Positions 1 through 9,378 are shown, numbered from the stretch's first letter. The stretch: 64,000 bases of DNA from Syntrophotalea carbinolica DSM 2380 (GCF_000012885.1 NC_007498.2:496001-560000), one strand, 5' to 3'. Made by a program: numbers and translations. Notes: a model not told the origin generated them from the sequence alone.

Positions 1-638
1 TTGAGGGCTTCGACAAAGGTCATGTATTCGTCGCGGGACATCGGGCAGTTGATATAGTCGTCTCCGCCGCGCCCATAACGCGAGGCTTTCCAGGCGATGC
101 TGAAGTCGATGCTGTCCGCTTCGATGATAGGGGCGATGGCATCGTAAAAGTACAGGTGCCGGCTGCCGGTCAGCTGCGCCAGATGGGGTGCCAGCGCGTC
201 GGAGGTGAGCGGGCCCGAGGCAATAATGACCGTGCCTTCGGGGGGAACCGAGCATTGTTCGTTGCGTTGCAGGGTGATAAGGGGATGCTGTTCGATGTGC
301 TCGGTAATATAGCGGGAGAAAGCGTCGCGATCGACCGCCAGCGCGCCCCCGGCAGGGACGGCGGTAGCATCGGCGGCCTGCATGAACAGCGTCGCACAGC
401 GGCGCAATTCTTCTTTTAGGCAACCGACGGCATTGTTCATGCCGGCTCCGCGCAAACTGTTGGAACAGACCAGTTCGGCCAGGTCCGCACTTTGGTGCGC
501 CGGGGAGAAACTGGTGGGTTTCATTTCATGCAGGGTCACCTGCACCCCAAGGGCGGCAGCTTGCCATGCCGCTTCGCATCCGGCCAGGCCGGCGCCGATG
601 ATGGTCAGATGGGGCTGTTGGCTGTGTGTAGGATTCAT
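1..638 (-). CDS. trmFO: TrmFO, folate-dependent tRNA m5U54 methyltransferase (3' part cut by window edge)
   Basis: TrmFO uses methylenetetrahydrofolate and FADH2 to methylate U54 in the T-loop of tRNA. The minus strand from an ATG at 636-638 reads [20 protein letters not shown], a Rossmann FAD-binding motif (GAGLAG). It continues with [13 protein letters not shown] and LVCSNSLRG, which are typical of the TrmFO/Gid family. The frame stays open to base 1, so about 212 N-terminal residues are visible and the rest lies outside. The gene follows topA on the same strand, an arrangement common in Geobacter relatives. Only shadow frames of this gene are evident on the plus strand. The start is supported by alignment of the FAD motif close to the N-terminus; the ribosome-binding site is weak. 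Confidence 0.93.
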   Translation of the reverse strand, partial: MNPTHSQQPHLTIIGAGLAGCEAAWQAAALGVQVTLHEMKPTSFSPAHQSADLAELVCSNSLRGAGMNNAVGCLKEELRRCATLFMQAADATAVPAGGALAVDRDAFSRYITEHIEQHPLITLQRNEQCSVPPEGTVIIASGPLTSDALAPHLAQLTGSRHLYFYDAIAPIIEADSIDFSIAWKASRYGRGGDDYINCPMSRDEYMTFVEAL

Positions 639-674
639 GATGTCTTTACGGCGCCTCTACGCCGGAATACACAA

Positions 675-700
675 ACGACCGGGCCGCAAGGCCCGGTCGT
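675..700 (-). terminator. Stem-loop between topA and trmFO
   Basis: An 11-bp perfect stem (675-685 with 690-700) closes a GCAA loop, read as TTGC on the minus strand. It lies just after the topA stop in the topA direction. The following minus-strand run is TTTGTGT, a weak U-tract, so it may be a partial terminator or an RNA 3' stabiliser. Confidence 0.55.
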
Positions 701-744
701 ACATAGGTTGTTGAATGAGCGCTGAAAAACCTGCGGCGCTATGC

Positions 745-3270
745 TTACTCTTCTTTCTTGGTCGCCTTCTTGGCCGCAGTTTTTTTCGGGGCGGCTTTTT
801 GGGTGGCCGCCTTGGTGGTTGTGGTCTTTTTTGCCGCGGTTTTCTTTGCGGCCGGTTTTGCCGCTGCGGATTTTTTGCTCGCAGTTTTCTTTTCAGCCGG
901 TTTCGCTGCCGTAGTTTTTTTAGCCGCCGTTTTTTTCGCCGGGGTCTTCTTGGCCGCGGTTTTTTGGGTTGTGGTCTTTTTGGTTGCGGCCTTGGGCTCA
1001 GGCGGAATCAAAACAACCGTCCAGTCGCAATCTTCTTGCGGGCACTTGCGGAAGGTCCCCTGGCGTTTGGTGGTTTTTTCCACCACCAGCGGAAACTTGC
1101 ATTTGGGGCAAGGCTCTTCAATGGGCAGATCCCACAGCGCGTATTTGCATTTCGGGTAACGGTTGCAGGAGTAGAAGATTTTGCCATAGCGGCTTTTCTT
1201 CTCCATCAGTTCGCCTTCGCCGCATTGCGGGCAGGTGATACCGAGGGCCTTGGGTTTGACCAGGGGTTGAATGTTTTTGCACTCCGGATACGCCGAGCAA
1301 GCCAGGAACTTGCCGTAGCGCCCCTGTTTGATGAGCATGGGGGCGCCGCATTTTTCGCAGGTCTGATCGGACATGACCGGCTCTTCGCGTTCCTGTCCGG
1401 CCAACGGCTCGGTATAGCGGCAATCCGGGAATCCGGAGCAGGCCAGGAAACGACCGGAACGCCCCAGTTTGATGACCAGGGGCTTGCCGCACTCGGGGCA
1501 GATACGATCGGTCTTTTCCGTGGTGACATCCTGCTTGGAGATCTGGGTCTCCTTTTCCTTCAGCCGGGAGATGAACGGTTCCCAGAAATCCTTCAGTACC
1601 GGTTGCCATTCCCGCTCGCCGCGGGAGATGGCGTCGAGATCTTCTTCCAACTGGGCGGTAAAATCGTAATCGACGTATTTGTTGAAGTGGTTGACCAGCA
1701 AATCGTTGACCACCATTCCCACGTCTTCGGTATAAAAAGCGCGTTTTTCCAGACGCACGTATTTGCGGGTGGTGAGGGTGTTGATGATGGAGGCATAGGT
1801 TGAGGGGCGGCCGATGCCGTGTTCCTCAAGGGTTTTGACCAGACTGGCCTCGGTAAAGCGAGGCGGGGGCTGGGTGAAGTGCTGGGAAGGCTGCACTTCC
1901 TGGCAATCCAGGGGCTGTTCCTGTTCCAGTGGCGGCAAGGTACCTTCTTCCTGACGGTCCTGGTCCTCGTCCTTGTCGGTGTCCTCGATATACAGCTTCA
2001 TGAAGCCGGGGAAGCGGACGACCTGGCCGGAGGCCCGGAATACGAAGCGTTCGCCGGCGCGGATGTCGACGGTGGTGGCTTCCAGCTGGGCGGTAGCCAT
2101 CTGCGATGCCACGGTACGCTGCCAGATCAGCCGGTAGAGTTTGAACTGGTCGGAGCTCAAATGGGCTTTGATCTGGTCCGGCAGGTTGGACAGCGAGGTG
2201 GGTCGCACCGCCTCATGGGCTTCCTGGGCGTTTTTAGCTTTGTTTTTAAATACGCGCGGCTTGTCGAGGGCGTAGTCCTCGCCGTACATGCGGGTGATGA
2301 GTTCGCGAGCTTCACCGGTGGCGACCTGCGACAGGGCCACCGAGTCGGTACGCATGTAGGTGATCAGACCTTCGAGTCCGTTGCCGACATCGATCCCCTC
2401 ATACAGTTTCTGGGCCACCGTCATGGTTTTGCGTGCGGAAAAACCGAGTTTGCGACTGGCTTCCTGTTGCAGGGTGCTGGTGGTGAAGGGCGCTGCGGGA
2501 TTGCGTTTTTTGGAGGTTTTTTTGAGCTTCTCCACCTGAAACGCTTCGCTGCCGATCGCTTTGACCAGTTCCAGGGCCTGCGCTTCCTGGTTAATGTCGA
2601 ACTTGCCGAGACTGTTCCCGTCGACGGCATACAGCCGGGCTGGAAACACGCTGCCCTGCTCCGTGGCCAGTCGGGTTTCGATGGTCCAGTATTCACGCGC
2701 TTCAAAAGCCTGAATCTCTTTTTCCCGCTCGCAGATCAGGCGCAGTGCAACGGATTGCACCCGTCCGGCGGACAGTCCGTAACGGATCTTTTTCCACAAA
2801 AAGGGCGACAGATTGAAGCCGACCAGATAGTCGAGTATGGAGCGCGCCTGCTGGGCATCGACCAACTCCCGTGCGATATGTCCGGGTTTGGAGATGGCTT
2901 CCTGGATGGCGCCTTTGGTGATTTCGTGAAAAGTAACCCGTTTGACCTCAGGGCTTTTTGCGTTTTCGTCGATCCCGAGAGCCTCCAGCAAGTGCCAGGC
3001 GATAGCCTCCCCTTCGCGGTCGGGGTCAGTGGCCAGAATCAGTTCCCGGCTCTTTTTGGCTTCTTTTTTCAGCAGCTCGATGTGTTTCTGGCTTTCGGGG
3101 AGAACGTGGTAAAGGGGGGAAAAATTATGCTCCACGTCGACCGAGCCCTGTTTGCTGGGCAAGGCGCGGACGTGGCCATAGGAAGCCAGGACCTTATAGC
3201 CCGGGCCGAGAAATTTTTCGATGGTTTTCGCCTTGGCGGGCGATTCGACTATTACCAGGGATTGTGCCAT
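745..3270 (-). CDS. topA: DNA topoisomerase I with long basic tail
   Basis: Type IA topoisomerase, relaxing negative supercoils by single-strand passage. The TOPRIM domain carries VIVESPAKAKT near residue 7 and DPDREGEA at 82-89. The catalytic tyrosine is Y305 in TYMRTDS, preceded by the SAGRVQSVAL signature at about 167-176. Several CxxC zinc-ribbon modules follow from about residue 590. The last 83 or so residues (759-841) are almost entirely Lys, Ala, Thr and Pro in AAKKT-type repeats, resembling a histone H1 tail. The start ATG has GAGG at a good distance. It lies between smg and trmFO on the same strand. Long plus-strand frames across this gene are shadows caused by its codon bias. Confidence 0.98.
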   Translation of the reverse strand: MAQSLVIVESPAKAKTIEKFLGPGYKVLASYGHVRALPSKQGSVDVEHNFSPLYHVLPESQKHIELLKKEAKKSRELILATDPDREGEAIAWHLLEALGIDENAKSPEVKRVTFHEITKGAIQEAISKPGHIARELVDAQQARSILDYLVGFNLSPFLWKKIRYGLSAGRVQSVALRLICEREKEIQAFEAREYWTIETRLATEQGSVFPARLYAVDGNSLGKFDINQEAQALELVKAIGSEAFQVEKLKKTSKKRNPAAPFTTSTLQQEASRKLGFSARKTMTVAQKLYEGIDVGNGLEGLITYMRTDSVALSQVATGEARELITRMYGEDYALDKPRVFKNKAKNAQEAHEAVRPTSLSNLPDQIKAHLSSDQFKLYRLIWQRTVASQMATAQLEATTVDIRAGERFVFRASGQVVRFPGFMKLYIEDTDKDEDQDRQEEGTLPPLEQEQPLDCQEVQPSQHFTQPPPRFTEASLVKTLEEHGIGRPSTYASIINTLTTRKYVRLEKRAFYTEDVGMVVNDLLVNHFNKYVDYDFTAQLEEDLDAISRGEREWQPVLKDFWEPFISRLKEKETQISKQDVTTEKTDRICPECGKPLVIKLGRSGRFLACSGFPDCRYTEPLAGQEREEPVMSDQTCEKCGAPMLIKQGRYGKFLACSAYPECKNIQPLVKPKALGITCPQCGEGELMEKKSRYGKIFYSCNRYPKCKYALWDLPIEEPCPKCKFPLVVEKTTKRQGTFRKCPQEDCDWTVVLIPPEPKAATKKTTTQKTAAKKTPAKKTAAKKTTAAKPAEKKTASKKSAAAKPAAKKTAAKKTTTTKAATQKAAPKKTAAKKATKKEE

Positions 3271-3337
3271 GAATGCCTCGATTTAAAGGACTGTCGATTG
3301 AGGAGGTCATGTTTTTGTTCCCGAGCCAGCCTGAAAT

Positions 3338-3364
3338 GAAAAGGCTGCAGGGAAACCGCAGCCT
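3338..3364 (-). terminator. Terminator after smg
   Basis: Stem AGGCTGC/GCAGCCT (3342-3348 with 3358-3364). On the minus strand it is followed by TTTT (A-run 3339-3342). It sits directly downstream of the smg stop at 3374. Confidence 0.7.
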
Positions 3365-3373
3365 GTTTCTGTT

Positions 3374-3859
3374 TCAGTGATAAAGCCGAGTCCAGTCATC
3401 ATCCATAAAACAGTCGACTTCGCGCATCCATTCGTGATGGGAATGGGAGAAGAGGGTCAGGGCTGTAAGGGTTTTGATATCCTTCAGGCTGATTTCGTCT
3501 TCTTCGGTGTGCAAAGCTTTCTGGATGATTTCCTCCAGAATATTTTCGTCGATGATACCCATCTCGCGTATGCGCATCAGGAATCCGCGCGCATCGCGTG
3601 CGATGGCCTGGGTTTCTTCGGCTGTAAAGATACGTTGGCTGGGGACGGCCAGGGGGCGGGCAGAGGGATCGGTGCTCTGGTGCAGGGACAGGTTTTCCAT
3701 CCAGTTGAAAGCCGCATCGATCTCTTCAGCTTCGAACCCGACTGACAGCAGTTCCTCGATAAGGTCTCCGTTGGCCGGCAGTTGCCCATCTTCCATGATG
3801 TAGTGGGCGATGATGCTGACGATGGCCAACACCCGTTCTTTAAGGGGGTTTCCGGTCAT
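3374..3859 (-). CDS. smg: Smg family protein (DUF494)
   Basis: A 161-residue acidic helical protein of the Smg/DUF494 family, a conserved proteobacterial family found next to dprA and topA; its biochemical role is not established. The N-terminus has the family pattern KERVLAIVSIIAHYIMEDG followed by LLSVGFEAEEIDAAFNW. The C-terminal half holds the usual acidic stretch (TEEDEISLKDIK). No signal peptide or membrane segment is seen. It begins 14 bases after dprA and is probably co-transcribed with it. GGAG precedes the ATG at short spacing. Confidence 0.9.
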   Translation of the reverse strand: MTGNPLKERVLAIVSIIAHYIMEDGQLPANGDLIEELLSVGFEAEEIDAAFNWMENLSLHQSTDPSARPLAVPSQRIFTAEETQAIARDARGFLMRIREMGIIDENILEEIIQKALHTEEDEISLKDIKTLTALTLFSHSHHEWMREVDCFMDDDWTRLYH

Positions 3860-3873
3860 AAAACTCCATGTAT

Positions 3874-4974
3874 TCAGGTGCTCCGTTTGCGCACAAAGCG
3901 CATTCCGGGTAGCTGAATTGCTCCGTCCTCAAGTTCTAAGTGGAGTAAAATAGCGGAAACCTCCATAGGAGTCAAGCCGCATTTCCTGGCCAGCTCGTCG
4001 ACGTGCAAGGGGGTGTCCTGCAACGCCTGGTAAACCTTCAGGGCGGTGCCGGAGAGTTTTTTGACCATGCCATCGTCGGCCGGTACGCACTCCGGGGCGG
4101 ATCGTCCCGGCATGAAAATTTGCAGGATATCCGCGGCTTCGGTAACCAGGTGAGCGCCATCTTTAAGGAGTTGATTGGTGCCGTGACTGGCGGGATTGCA
4201 GATGGGGCCGGGGAGGGCGAACACTTCGCGGCCCTGTTCCAAGGCGAATTCTGCGGTAATCAAAGAACCGCTGCGCTGCGCCGCTTCAACCACCAGCACT
4301 GCGCGACATATGCCGCTGATAATGCGGTTGCGTCCCGGGAAATGCCTGGCCAGGGGTGGTGCTCCAGGTGGGTATTCCGACAGGATGGCGCCGCCCTGAT
4401 CCAATATGTCGTTGAAAAGCTGCTTGTTTTCCGCCGGATAGATGCGATCTATGCCGCAACCGAGGACGGCTACGGTGTGACCGCCAGCGGCCAGGGCCCC
4501 TTCGTGAGCGGACCGATCGATGCCGCGGGCCAGTCCGCTGACAATCGCGATGCCTTGGGCGGCAAGCTGGCGACATAGATGGTGCGTGTTCTGGCGGGCG
4601 GCGACGGTGGCTTTTCGCGCACCCACGACGGCAAGACCGGGTTGTTCGGTCAGGGTTCCCCGGATATAGAGCAGGGCGGGCGGGTCGTAGATGGTGCGAA
4701 GCAAGGCAGGGTAGCGCTTTTCATCCCACAGCGACAGGATGCCGACTTCCAGCTGCGTTAATTCCTCAAGGGTCTGCAGATACAGGGGAGAGTTTTCTGC
4801 CGGCAGCGCCTCGGCTACGGCGGCGCGGATCCTGGCGCGTTTTTGCCATTCCCGGGGACTGGCGATAAGGGCGGCTTCGGGCGAACCGAATGCTTCCATC
4901 AGGCGGATGATACCGGCGCGCCCCAGTCCCGGGGTCAGATGCAGCCGCAACCACGCCTGTTCTTTGGGTGTCAT
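3874..4974 (-). CDS. dprA: DprA, DNA-processing/recombination mediator
   Basis: DprA binds incoming single-stranded DNA and loads RecA during natural transformation; it is also widespread in non-competent bacteria. An N-terminal helical SAM-like region is followed by a Rossmann-type domain with GARKAT (about 117-122), SGLARGID (about 144-151) and AVLGCGIDRIYP. The C-terminal 60 residues form the DprA winged helix (VDELARKCGLTPMEVSAILL). Its 366 residues match the family. The ATG at 4974 has AAGGGAG upstream. It lies downstream of the LysM gene, separated by a strong terminator, and upstream of smg. Confidence 0.96.
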   Translation of the reverse strand: MTPKEQAWLRLHLTPGLGRAGIIRLMEAFGSPEAALIASPREWQKRARIRAAVAEALPAENSPLYLQTLEELTQLEVGILSLWDEKRYPALLRTIYDPPALLYIRGTLTEQPGLAVVGARKATVAARQNTHHLCRQLAAQGIAIVSGLARGIDRSAHEGALAAGGHTVAVLGCGIDRIYPAENKQLFNDILDQGGAILSEYPPGAPPLARHFPGRNRIISGICRAVLVVEAAQRSGSLITAEFALEQGREVFALPGPICNPASHGTNQLLKDGAHLVTEAADILQIFMPGRSAPECVPADDGMVKKLSGTALKVYQALQDTPLHVDELARKCGLTPMEVSAILLHLELEDGAIQLPGMRFVRKRST

Positions 4975-4997
4975 GATGGCTAAACTCCCTTTCCCCA

Positions 4998-5040
4998 GAA
5001 AAAAAGGGATTGAATCGCTTCAATCCCTTTTTCTTTATCC
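4998..5040 (-). terminator. Strong terminator after LysM gene
   Basis: A 14-bp stem (5001-5014 with 5019-5032) closes a 4-base loop. On the minus strand the U-tract reads TTTTTTTCT. The complement also ends in a T-run, so it could work in both directions. Confidence 0.85.
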
Positions 5041-5059
5041 AAGATTCGCAGGTGCCGTG

Positions 5060-6061
5060 CTACTCGTCGGGAGTGGAAACCCGGTCGCCGGCATAAATGG
5101 GGTTGACCGATTTGAGGATCAGGGCCGTTGAGGTTCGCGGTTGCGTACTCAGTACCACGGCGGCGCCCAGCAGTTCGTCCGGCAATTCCACGTCATGGTC
5201 GGGCAATACCCGGTGAGTGGTTTCGCGGGGACGGGACAGGTATACCATGTTGCCGACCTGCAAACCGTCTTCGTCGCCAAGGTCGAGATAAATCACATCG
5301 TGCTGGCTCAATGCGAGTTTTTCCCGGCTGTTGGCGATGACGCTCCCCAGCAGGGGGGCGGTGGCTTTTTTCAGCACGATTTCACGATTGGCCGGCTGCA
5401 GAGGCAGCAGGAGGGCACCGCGGGTGATCTCTTTGACGGAGCTTCGAATGACAGCGGTGGCGACCGAAGGGGAGATGTCGATGATTTCGGCAGTTCCGAG
5501 GAAACTGACCCGGTGGCCGAGAACCTTGTTGCTGACGGGATGTTTGATCTTTTCTCCCAGGTCGACCAGGGAGTAGACAGCGCCGAGCTGTACATCGGGA
5601 GTATTGATTTTTACAAATACCTGATCGTGTTTGCCGAGCATAATGCGGTCGTCGGTGGCATCGACCAGGGTTCCGGCCTGTTCCAGAGCATCGAGGGTGA
5701 CGAAACCTTCGTTTCCGGCCACGCCTTTGACGGTGATTTCCTCCGTCGGCTCGATCGGCAGGCTCTCAGACGCGGTGTCTGCGGGCGGCGCGGTTGTCTC
5801 CTCGGCGTGCCCCGGCAGCAACACCAGCCGTCCGTCGCGAATGGCGACCTGCTGCCCCGGATAGATGAAGTGGGGGTTGGTGATAAAGGGATTATTGGCC
5901 CACAGATTGGGCCAGTAGTAGGGGTCTTTGATGAATTTTTCGGAGATGCCCCACAGGGTGTCGCCTTTTTTAATGGTGTAGATTGGCTCCGGTGTTTGTG
6001 CTGTAGCTGCAAGCGGGAACAGCAGGCACAAGACCGCCAGTGCTTTGCAGATGGTTTTCAT
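5060..6061 (-). CDS. Secreted LysM-domain protein
   Basis: A 333-residue exported protein. Residues 1-21 are a signal peptide ending ATAQT. A LysM peptidoglycan-binding domain follows (about 27-75: YTIKKGDTLWGISEKFIKDP, then NNPFITNPHFIYPGQQ). The remaining 250 residues have no motif I can name and may be beta-rich. This LysM-plus-extension type is commonly placed beside dprA in Desulfuromonadales. A periplasmic role bound to the wall is inferred from the LysM domain. GGGGGA precedes the ATG. It lies 77 bases after cpoB on the same strand. Confidence 0.88.
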   Translation of the reverse strand: MKTICKALAVLCLLFPLAATAQTPEPIYTIKKGDTLWGISEKFIKDPYYWPNLWANNPFITNPHFIYPGQQVAIRDGRLVLLPGHAEETTAPPADTASESLPIEPTEEITVKGVAGNEGFVTLDALEQAGTLVDATDDRIMLGKHDQVFVKINTPDVQLGAVYSLVDLGEKIKHPVSNKVLGHRVSFLGTAEIIDISPSVATAVIRSSVKEITRGALLLPLQPANREIVLKKATAPLLGSVIANSREKLALSQHDVIYLDLGDEDGLQVGNMVYLSRPRETTHRVLPDHDVELPDELLGAAVVLSTQPRTSTALILKSVNPIYAGDRVSTPDE

Positions 6062-6138
6062 GGAATGTCCCCCGTGAGATGGCAGTCAGGTGAAACCGGT
6101 CAAGGTTCTCCACCCGAACGATTAATATGATGATCTTG

Positions 6139-6807
6139 TCAGGGCTCGATCATGGCTTTGCGCGCTGCAGCGCTGTTTGGGTAACGCTGTTGCAGCGCCT
6201 GCAGGGCCTGGCGTGCCTTTTCATACTGATTAAGCTGGCGCAAGGCCGGTGCCATGCGCAGCAGGGCCTCCGGTGCTTTGCCGCTGAGCGGGTAATTATC
6301 GACAACTTTTTGAAACTCCTGGACGGCGCGATCGTATTGTCCCAGGTTGTAGTAGCATTCTCCGAGCCAAAATTGAGCATTGCCGGCATAATTGTTGGCT
6401 GGGAAATGATCCAAAAAGCTTTCAAAGCCTTTTATGCCTTGGTGATAACGGCCGGAAGCGTAATCGCCGAATGCCTTCAGGTAGATTTTGGTTGCAGAGG
6501 CGGGAGTCTGATCGGCTCCGGTGCCCGTGGTATGTCCCGCAGAGATGGTGTTTTCCCCGGTGTAGGTGACTTTTTGTGCCGCCGCAGCTGCCTGTAGCGC
6601 TGCCAGCTGCTTTTGCTGCCCGGCCAGATTTTGTTCAAGGGTGTCCAGCCGCATGCTCAATTGCTCAATCTCCTGGCGCTGGGCCTCGATCGTCGATCTA
6701 AGGGCCGTCCCTCCCGGGGCGGTGCCGGGGCGGGTGCCGGGTGAGGTCATGGCACATCCTGAAAGCAGGAGGCTGGAAAGGACGAAAAAAAGGTAAAAAC
6801 GTGTCAT
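6139..6807 (-). CDS. cpoB: CpoB/YbgF-like TPR lipoprotein
   Basis: CpoB (YbgF) coordinates peptidoglycan synthesis with outer-membrane constriction through the Tol system. The chosen start (ATG at 6805-6807) gives a lipoprotein signal with lipobox LLLSGC. The 51-codon upstream extension in the same frame lacks signal-peptide features. After the lipid anchor comes a coiled coil (about 30-75, LRSTIEAQRQEIEQLS onward). Three tetratricopeptide-like repeats fill the C-terminal half (AQFWLGECYYNLGQYDRAVQ is one). No tol-pal genes are visible here, so it is detached from its usual operon. Confidence 0.85.
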   Translation of the reverse strand: MTRFYLFFVLSSLLLSGCAMTSPGTRPGTAPGGTALRSTIEAQRQEIEQLSMRLDTLEQNLAGQQKQLAALQAAAAAQKVTYTGENTISAGHTTGTGADQTPASATKIYLKAFGDYASGRYHQGIKGFESFLDHFPANNYAGNAQFWLGECYYNLGQYDRAVQEFQKVVDNYPLSGKAPEALLRMAPALRQLNQYEKARQALQALQQRYPNSAAARKAMIEP

Positions 6808-6881
6808 GATAACATCCCCGGCTCGCGGAAAAACCGGAAGCCGCATAAAAGGGGTCGGGTAAAGTGAAGAATTGTTAAAAA

Positions 6882-6908
6882 AGTATAGGCTTTTTAGGGC
6901 CTTGTCAA
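6882..6908 (-). promoter_or_regulatory. Candidate sigma-70 promoter for cpoB; rest of 6808-7191 has no gene
   Basis: On the minus strand TTGACA (6903-6908) is followed after 15 bases by TATACT (6882-6887), a slightly short spacer. The predicted start is about 70 bases upstream of cpoB. The rest of 6808-7191 shows no convincing gene. It holds a small hairpin, CATACCC/GGGTATG (7006-7012 with 7016-7022), of unknown purpose. Confidence 0.45.
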
Positions 6909-7191
6909 GGGGAAAGGTTTTATTGCGCCGGGCTGTGAAGCGGTTTTGCCCGGCCCTCATTTCGTGCTAATGTGTTGATTCCGTCGGCCGTCCGACATGG
7001 GATGCCATACCCGCAGGGTATGCATGGCCGTTGTCCGCCCGGACGTTTGTCGGGCACGGCTGATGCCGGGATGAAAAAGGGTCGATTCAGCGTTTGCCGG
7101 TCCTCCGGAAAATGGCAACTGGCCGGTTACGCTGTCCGGGCTGTTTATGCCGACAGTCACTATTTAGAATAAGGAAGAAAAGAGAATCATC

Positions 7192-8412
7192 ATGATATCG
7201 CAGCCTGAATTGCTGGCGCCTGCCGGAAATCTGGAAAAACTCGAAACGGCCTTGATGTACGGCGCCGATGCTGTTTATGCGGGAGGGGAATATTTCGGCT
7301 TGCGGGCACAGGCGGATAATTTCACCCTTGAGCAACTGGCTCGGGCCAGGGACTTGACCCTGCGCCTGAATCGGCGTCTGTATCTGACGTTGAATGCCTA
7401 TCTGCTGCCGGGCGAAACGGACGCCTTCGCCGCTTATGTGGAACAATTGCGGTCCCTGGAGCTGGATGCCTACATCGTTGCCGATCCGGGAGTGTTTGCC
7501 CTGGTACGAAGGGTTGATCCAGGGCGGGAGATCCACCTCTCCACTCAGGCCAATACCACCAATGCCGAAGCTGTCCGTTTCTGGGCGGGGCTCGGTGTGC
7601 GGCGCGTCAATCTGGCCCGCGAGTTGAGTCTGGAGGATATCCGTTCTATCCGGGCCGCCACCGATACGGAGTTGGAGGTTTTTGTTCACGGTGCCATGTG
7701 CGTGGCTTATTCCGGTCGCTGTCTTCTGTCGGCGGCTCTTACCGGACGCAATGCCAACCGGGGGTTGTGCACTCAGCCCTGCAGGTGGGATTACGCGCTG
7801 ACGGAAAAGACCCGTCCGGGTCAATATTTTCCCATTGCCGAAGATGCACGGGGCAGTTACCTGCTGAACAGCCGCGATTTGTGTCTGCTGGAACAATTGC
7901 CGCTATTGGTCGAGGCCGGAGTCGACAGTCTCAAGATCGAGGGGCGCATGAAAAGCCGCTATTACACCGCGGTGGTAACGCGTGTTTACCGGGAGGCCCT
8001 GGATCGGTATCTGGAAAACCCCGGAGACTGGCGTTGCCTGCCGAGTTGGCGGGAGGAGTTGGAGAGCGTCAGCCATCGGCCGTACAGCACCGGGTTTCTC
8101 CTCGGTAAGGACGATCCCCAATTAGAGCCGGATCACGGCGGTTATATCCGTTGTTACGATTTTGTCGGTGAGGTTGTCGGCATCGTCGGTGATGGTCGGG
8201 GGGAGATCCTCGGGCGTAATCGCTTTTTTCCCGGAGAAACTCTGGAGCTGATCGGACCGGGTATGCGCCTGGCCCGTTTCGAGGTGCAGGAACCCACGGC
8301 TGAAGACGGTTCGCCGTTGTCGGTGGTGCAGCCCAATGCGCGGGTGCAGCTGCCTTTGCCTGCCGGGGCAAAGGTCGGCGATCTGTTGCGCCGCAAACGG
8401 TCGCAGGACTAG
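7192..8412 (+). CDS. U32-family protein, TrhP/YegQ-like tRNA hydroxylation
   Basis: A 406-residue member of the peptidase U32 family. Characterised members (TrhP/YegQ, RlhA) act in prephenate-dependent RNA hydroxylation rather than proteolysis. The sequence opens with ELLAPAGNLEKLETALMYGA and carries the family core VFVHGAMCVAYSGRCLLS. That is followed by GLCTQPCRW and SLKIEGRMKS, with conserved cysteines suited to an iron-sulfur cluster. Length and the GRCLLS...GRMK order fit TrhP better than the longer RlhA. AGGAAG precedes the ATG. The stop overlaps the convergent phosphatase stop by four bases. The exact RNA substrate is not shown by sequence. Confidence 0.85.
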   Translation: MISQPELLAPAGNLEKLETALMYGADAVYAGGEYFGLRAQADNFTLEQLARARDLTLRLNRRLYLTLNAYLLPGETDAFAAYVEQLRSLELDAYIVADPGVFALVRRVDPGREIHLSTQANTTNAEAVRFWAGLGVRRVNLARELSLEDIRSIRAATDTELEVFVHGAMCVAYSGRCLLSAALTGRNANRGLCTQPCRWDYALTEKTRPGQYFPIAEDARGSYLLNSRDLCLLEQLPLLVEAGVDSLKIEGRMKSRYYTAVVTRVYREALDRYLENPGDWRCLPSWREELESVSHRPYSTGFLLGKDDPQLEPDHGGYIRCYDFVGEVVGIVGDGRGEILGRNRFFPGETLELIGPGMRLARFEVQEPTAEDGSPLSVVQPNARVQLPLPAGAKVGDLLRRKRSQD

Positions 8413-9056
8413 TCCCGATTGGGTTCGCGCGCCTGCCAGAGTCGACGCGTATGCAGGTCGCAGGCGGTCAGCACACCGCCATAAACCGCTCCCGTATCCA
8501 GCCCGATGCGCCGCGGTTGTAGCAGCGGTTTGCGCATGGGGGTGTGGCCGAACACCACCGTTTTTCCCCAGTCGGCATCCGAAGCAAGGAATGCGTCCCG
8601 GATCCACAGCAGGTCCTCTTCTGTCTGTTGGCTCAGGGGGCAGTCGGGGCGCAGGCCCGCATGCACGAAAATATGGCTGCCTGTGGCATGGAAGCGTTGC
8701 AAACCGTTGAAGAATCGCCGGTGCGAGGCGGGTAATCGCAGCTGACCTTCGGTCATGTAGGCGAGCAAGGTGACCAGCCCGCCGTTGGCCAGATAAAGGG
8801 GCAGGTTGCGGCCTTCCAGTACGTCGAGCAGCATGCGCTCATGGTTGCCCATCAAAAAGGTACATCGCATTACGCGTCTGCGCACGGCCAGCAAGGTGTC
8901 GATCACGCCGCGCGGATCCGGTCCCCGGTCGATGTAGTCGCCGAGAAAGACCATACGGTCGCCGCGGTTCGGCGACAGGCGTGCGAGCAGGCTTCGCAGG
9001 GCCCGGTGGCAGCCGTGAATGTCGCCGATGGCCAACAGTCTTCCGCGCCGTGACAT
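8409..9056 (-). CDS. Calcineurin-like metallophosphatase (PrpE/ApaH type)
   Basis: A metallophosphoesterase of the small serine/threonine-phosphatase or diadenosine-tetraphosphatase group. The metal-binding motifs are in order: GDIHG near residue 10, GDYIDRG near 40, GNHE near 72, then FVHAGL and FGHTPM, closing with GLDTGAVYGG. The start at 9054-9056 is chosen because AAGGAG lies 8 bases upstream; the frame is open for 11 more codons but without a better site. It is cytoplasmic, with no signal peptide. The substrate (phosphoprotein or dinucleotide) cannot be told apart from sequence alone. Confidence 0.88.
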   Translation of the reverse strand: MSRRGRLLAIGDIHGCHRALRSLLARLSPNRGDRMVFLGDYIDRGPDPRGVIDTLLAVRRRVMRCTFLMGNHERMLLDVLEGRNLPLYLANGGLVTLLAYMTEGQLRLPASHRRFFNGLQRFHATGSHIFVHAGLRPDCPLSQQTEEDLLWIRDAFLASDADWGKTVVFGHTPMRKPLLQPRRIGLDTGAVYGGVLTACDLHTRRLWQAREPNRD

Positions 9057-9378
9057 GACTTGACTCCTTGCCGGTGTTTCCCCGAGCACCGGATAAAAAC
9101 GAGCTTACCCCTATCGTAACGCCAGCCGGATCTTGCGGCAACTCCGCGCAAGGATCCCGTGCTTGCACTTTACGCTGCCTTTCCGCTTTGCTGGCCCGGG
9201 ATGCGCCTGTGGCAAAAAATTATGTATATCTGAAACGCTGTTGGGTATGTTAGGCTTCCTCCCTGTGAAACGCGCGCAAGCCGGTTTGTCCAAACCGGCA
9301 TATTGCCGTTGCGGGCTCGCCGTCTTGGTTTGCCGACGGCGCCCTGACACTGTTTGCCCGATTTGACCGAGGAATGAT
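9057..9378. other. 322-base gap without a recognised gene
   Basis: Divergent region between the phosphatase and the lipid kinase. It should contain promoters for both. I see no conserved short protein, RNA fold or repeat; several overlapping frames here look like chance. Confidence 0.5.

Noticed and set aside
1819-3339. 506-codon plus-strand frame opposite topA (also 715-1803)
   Set aside because: Antisense shadow of topA; no family features and low-complexity Phe/Leu/Gly runs mirror the Lys/Ala tail.
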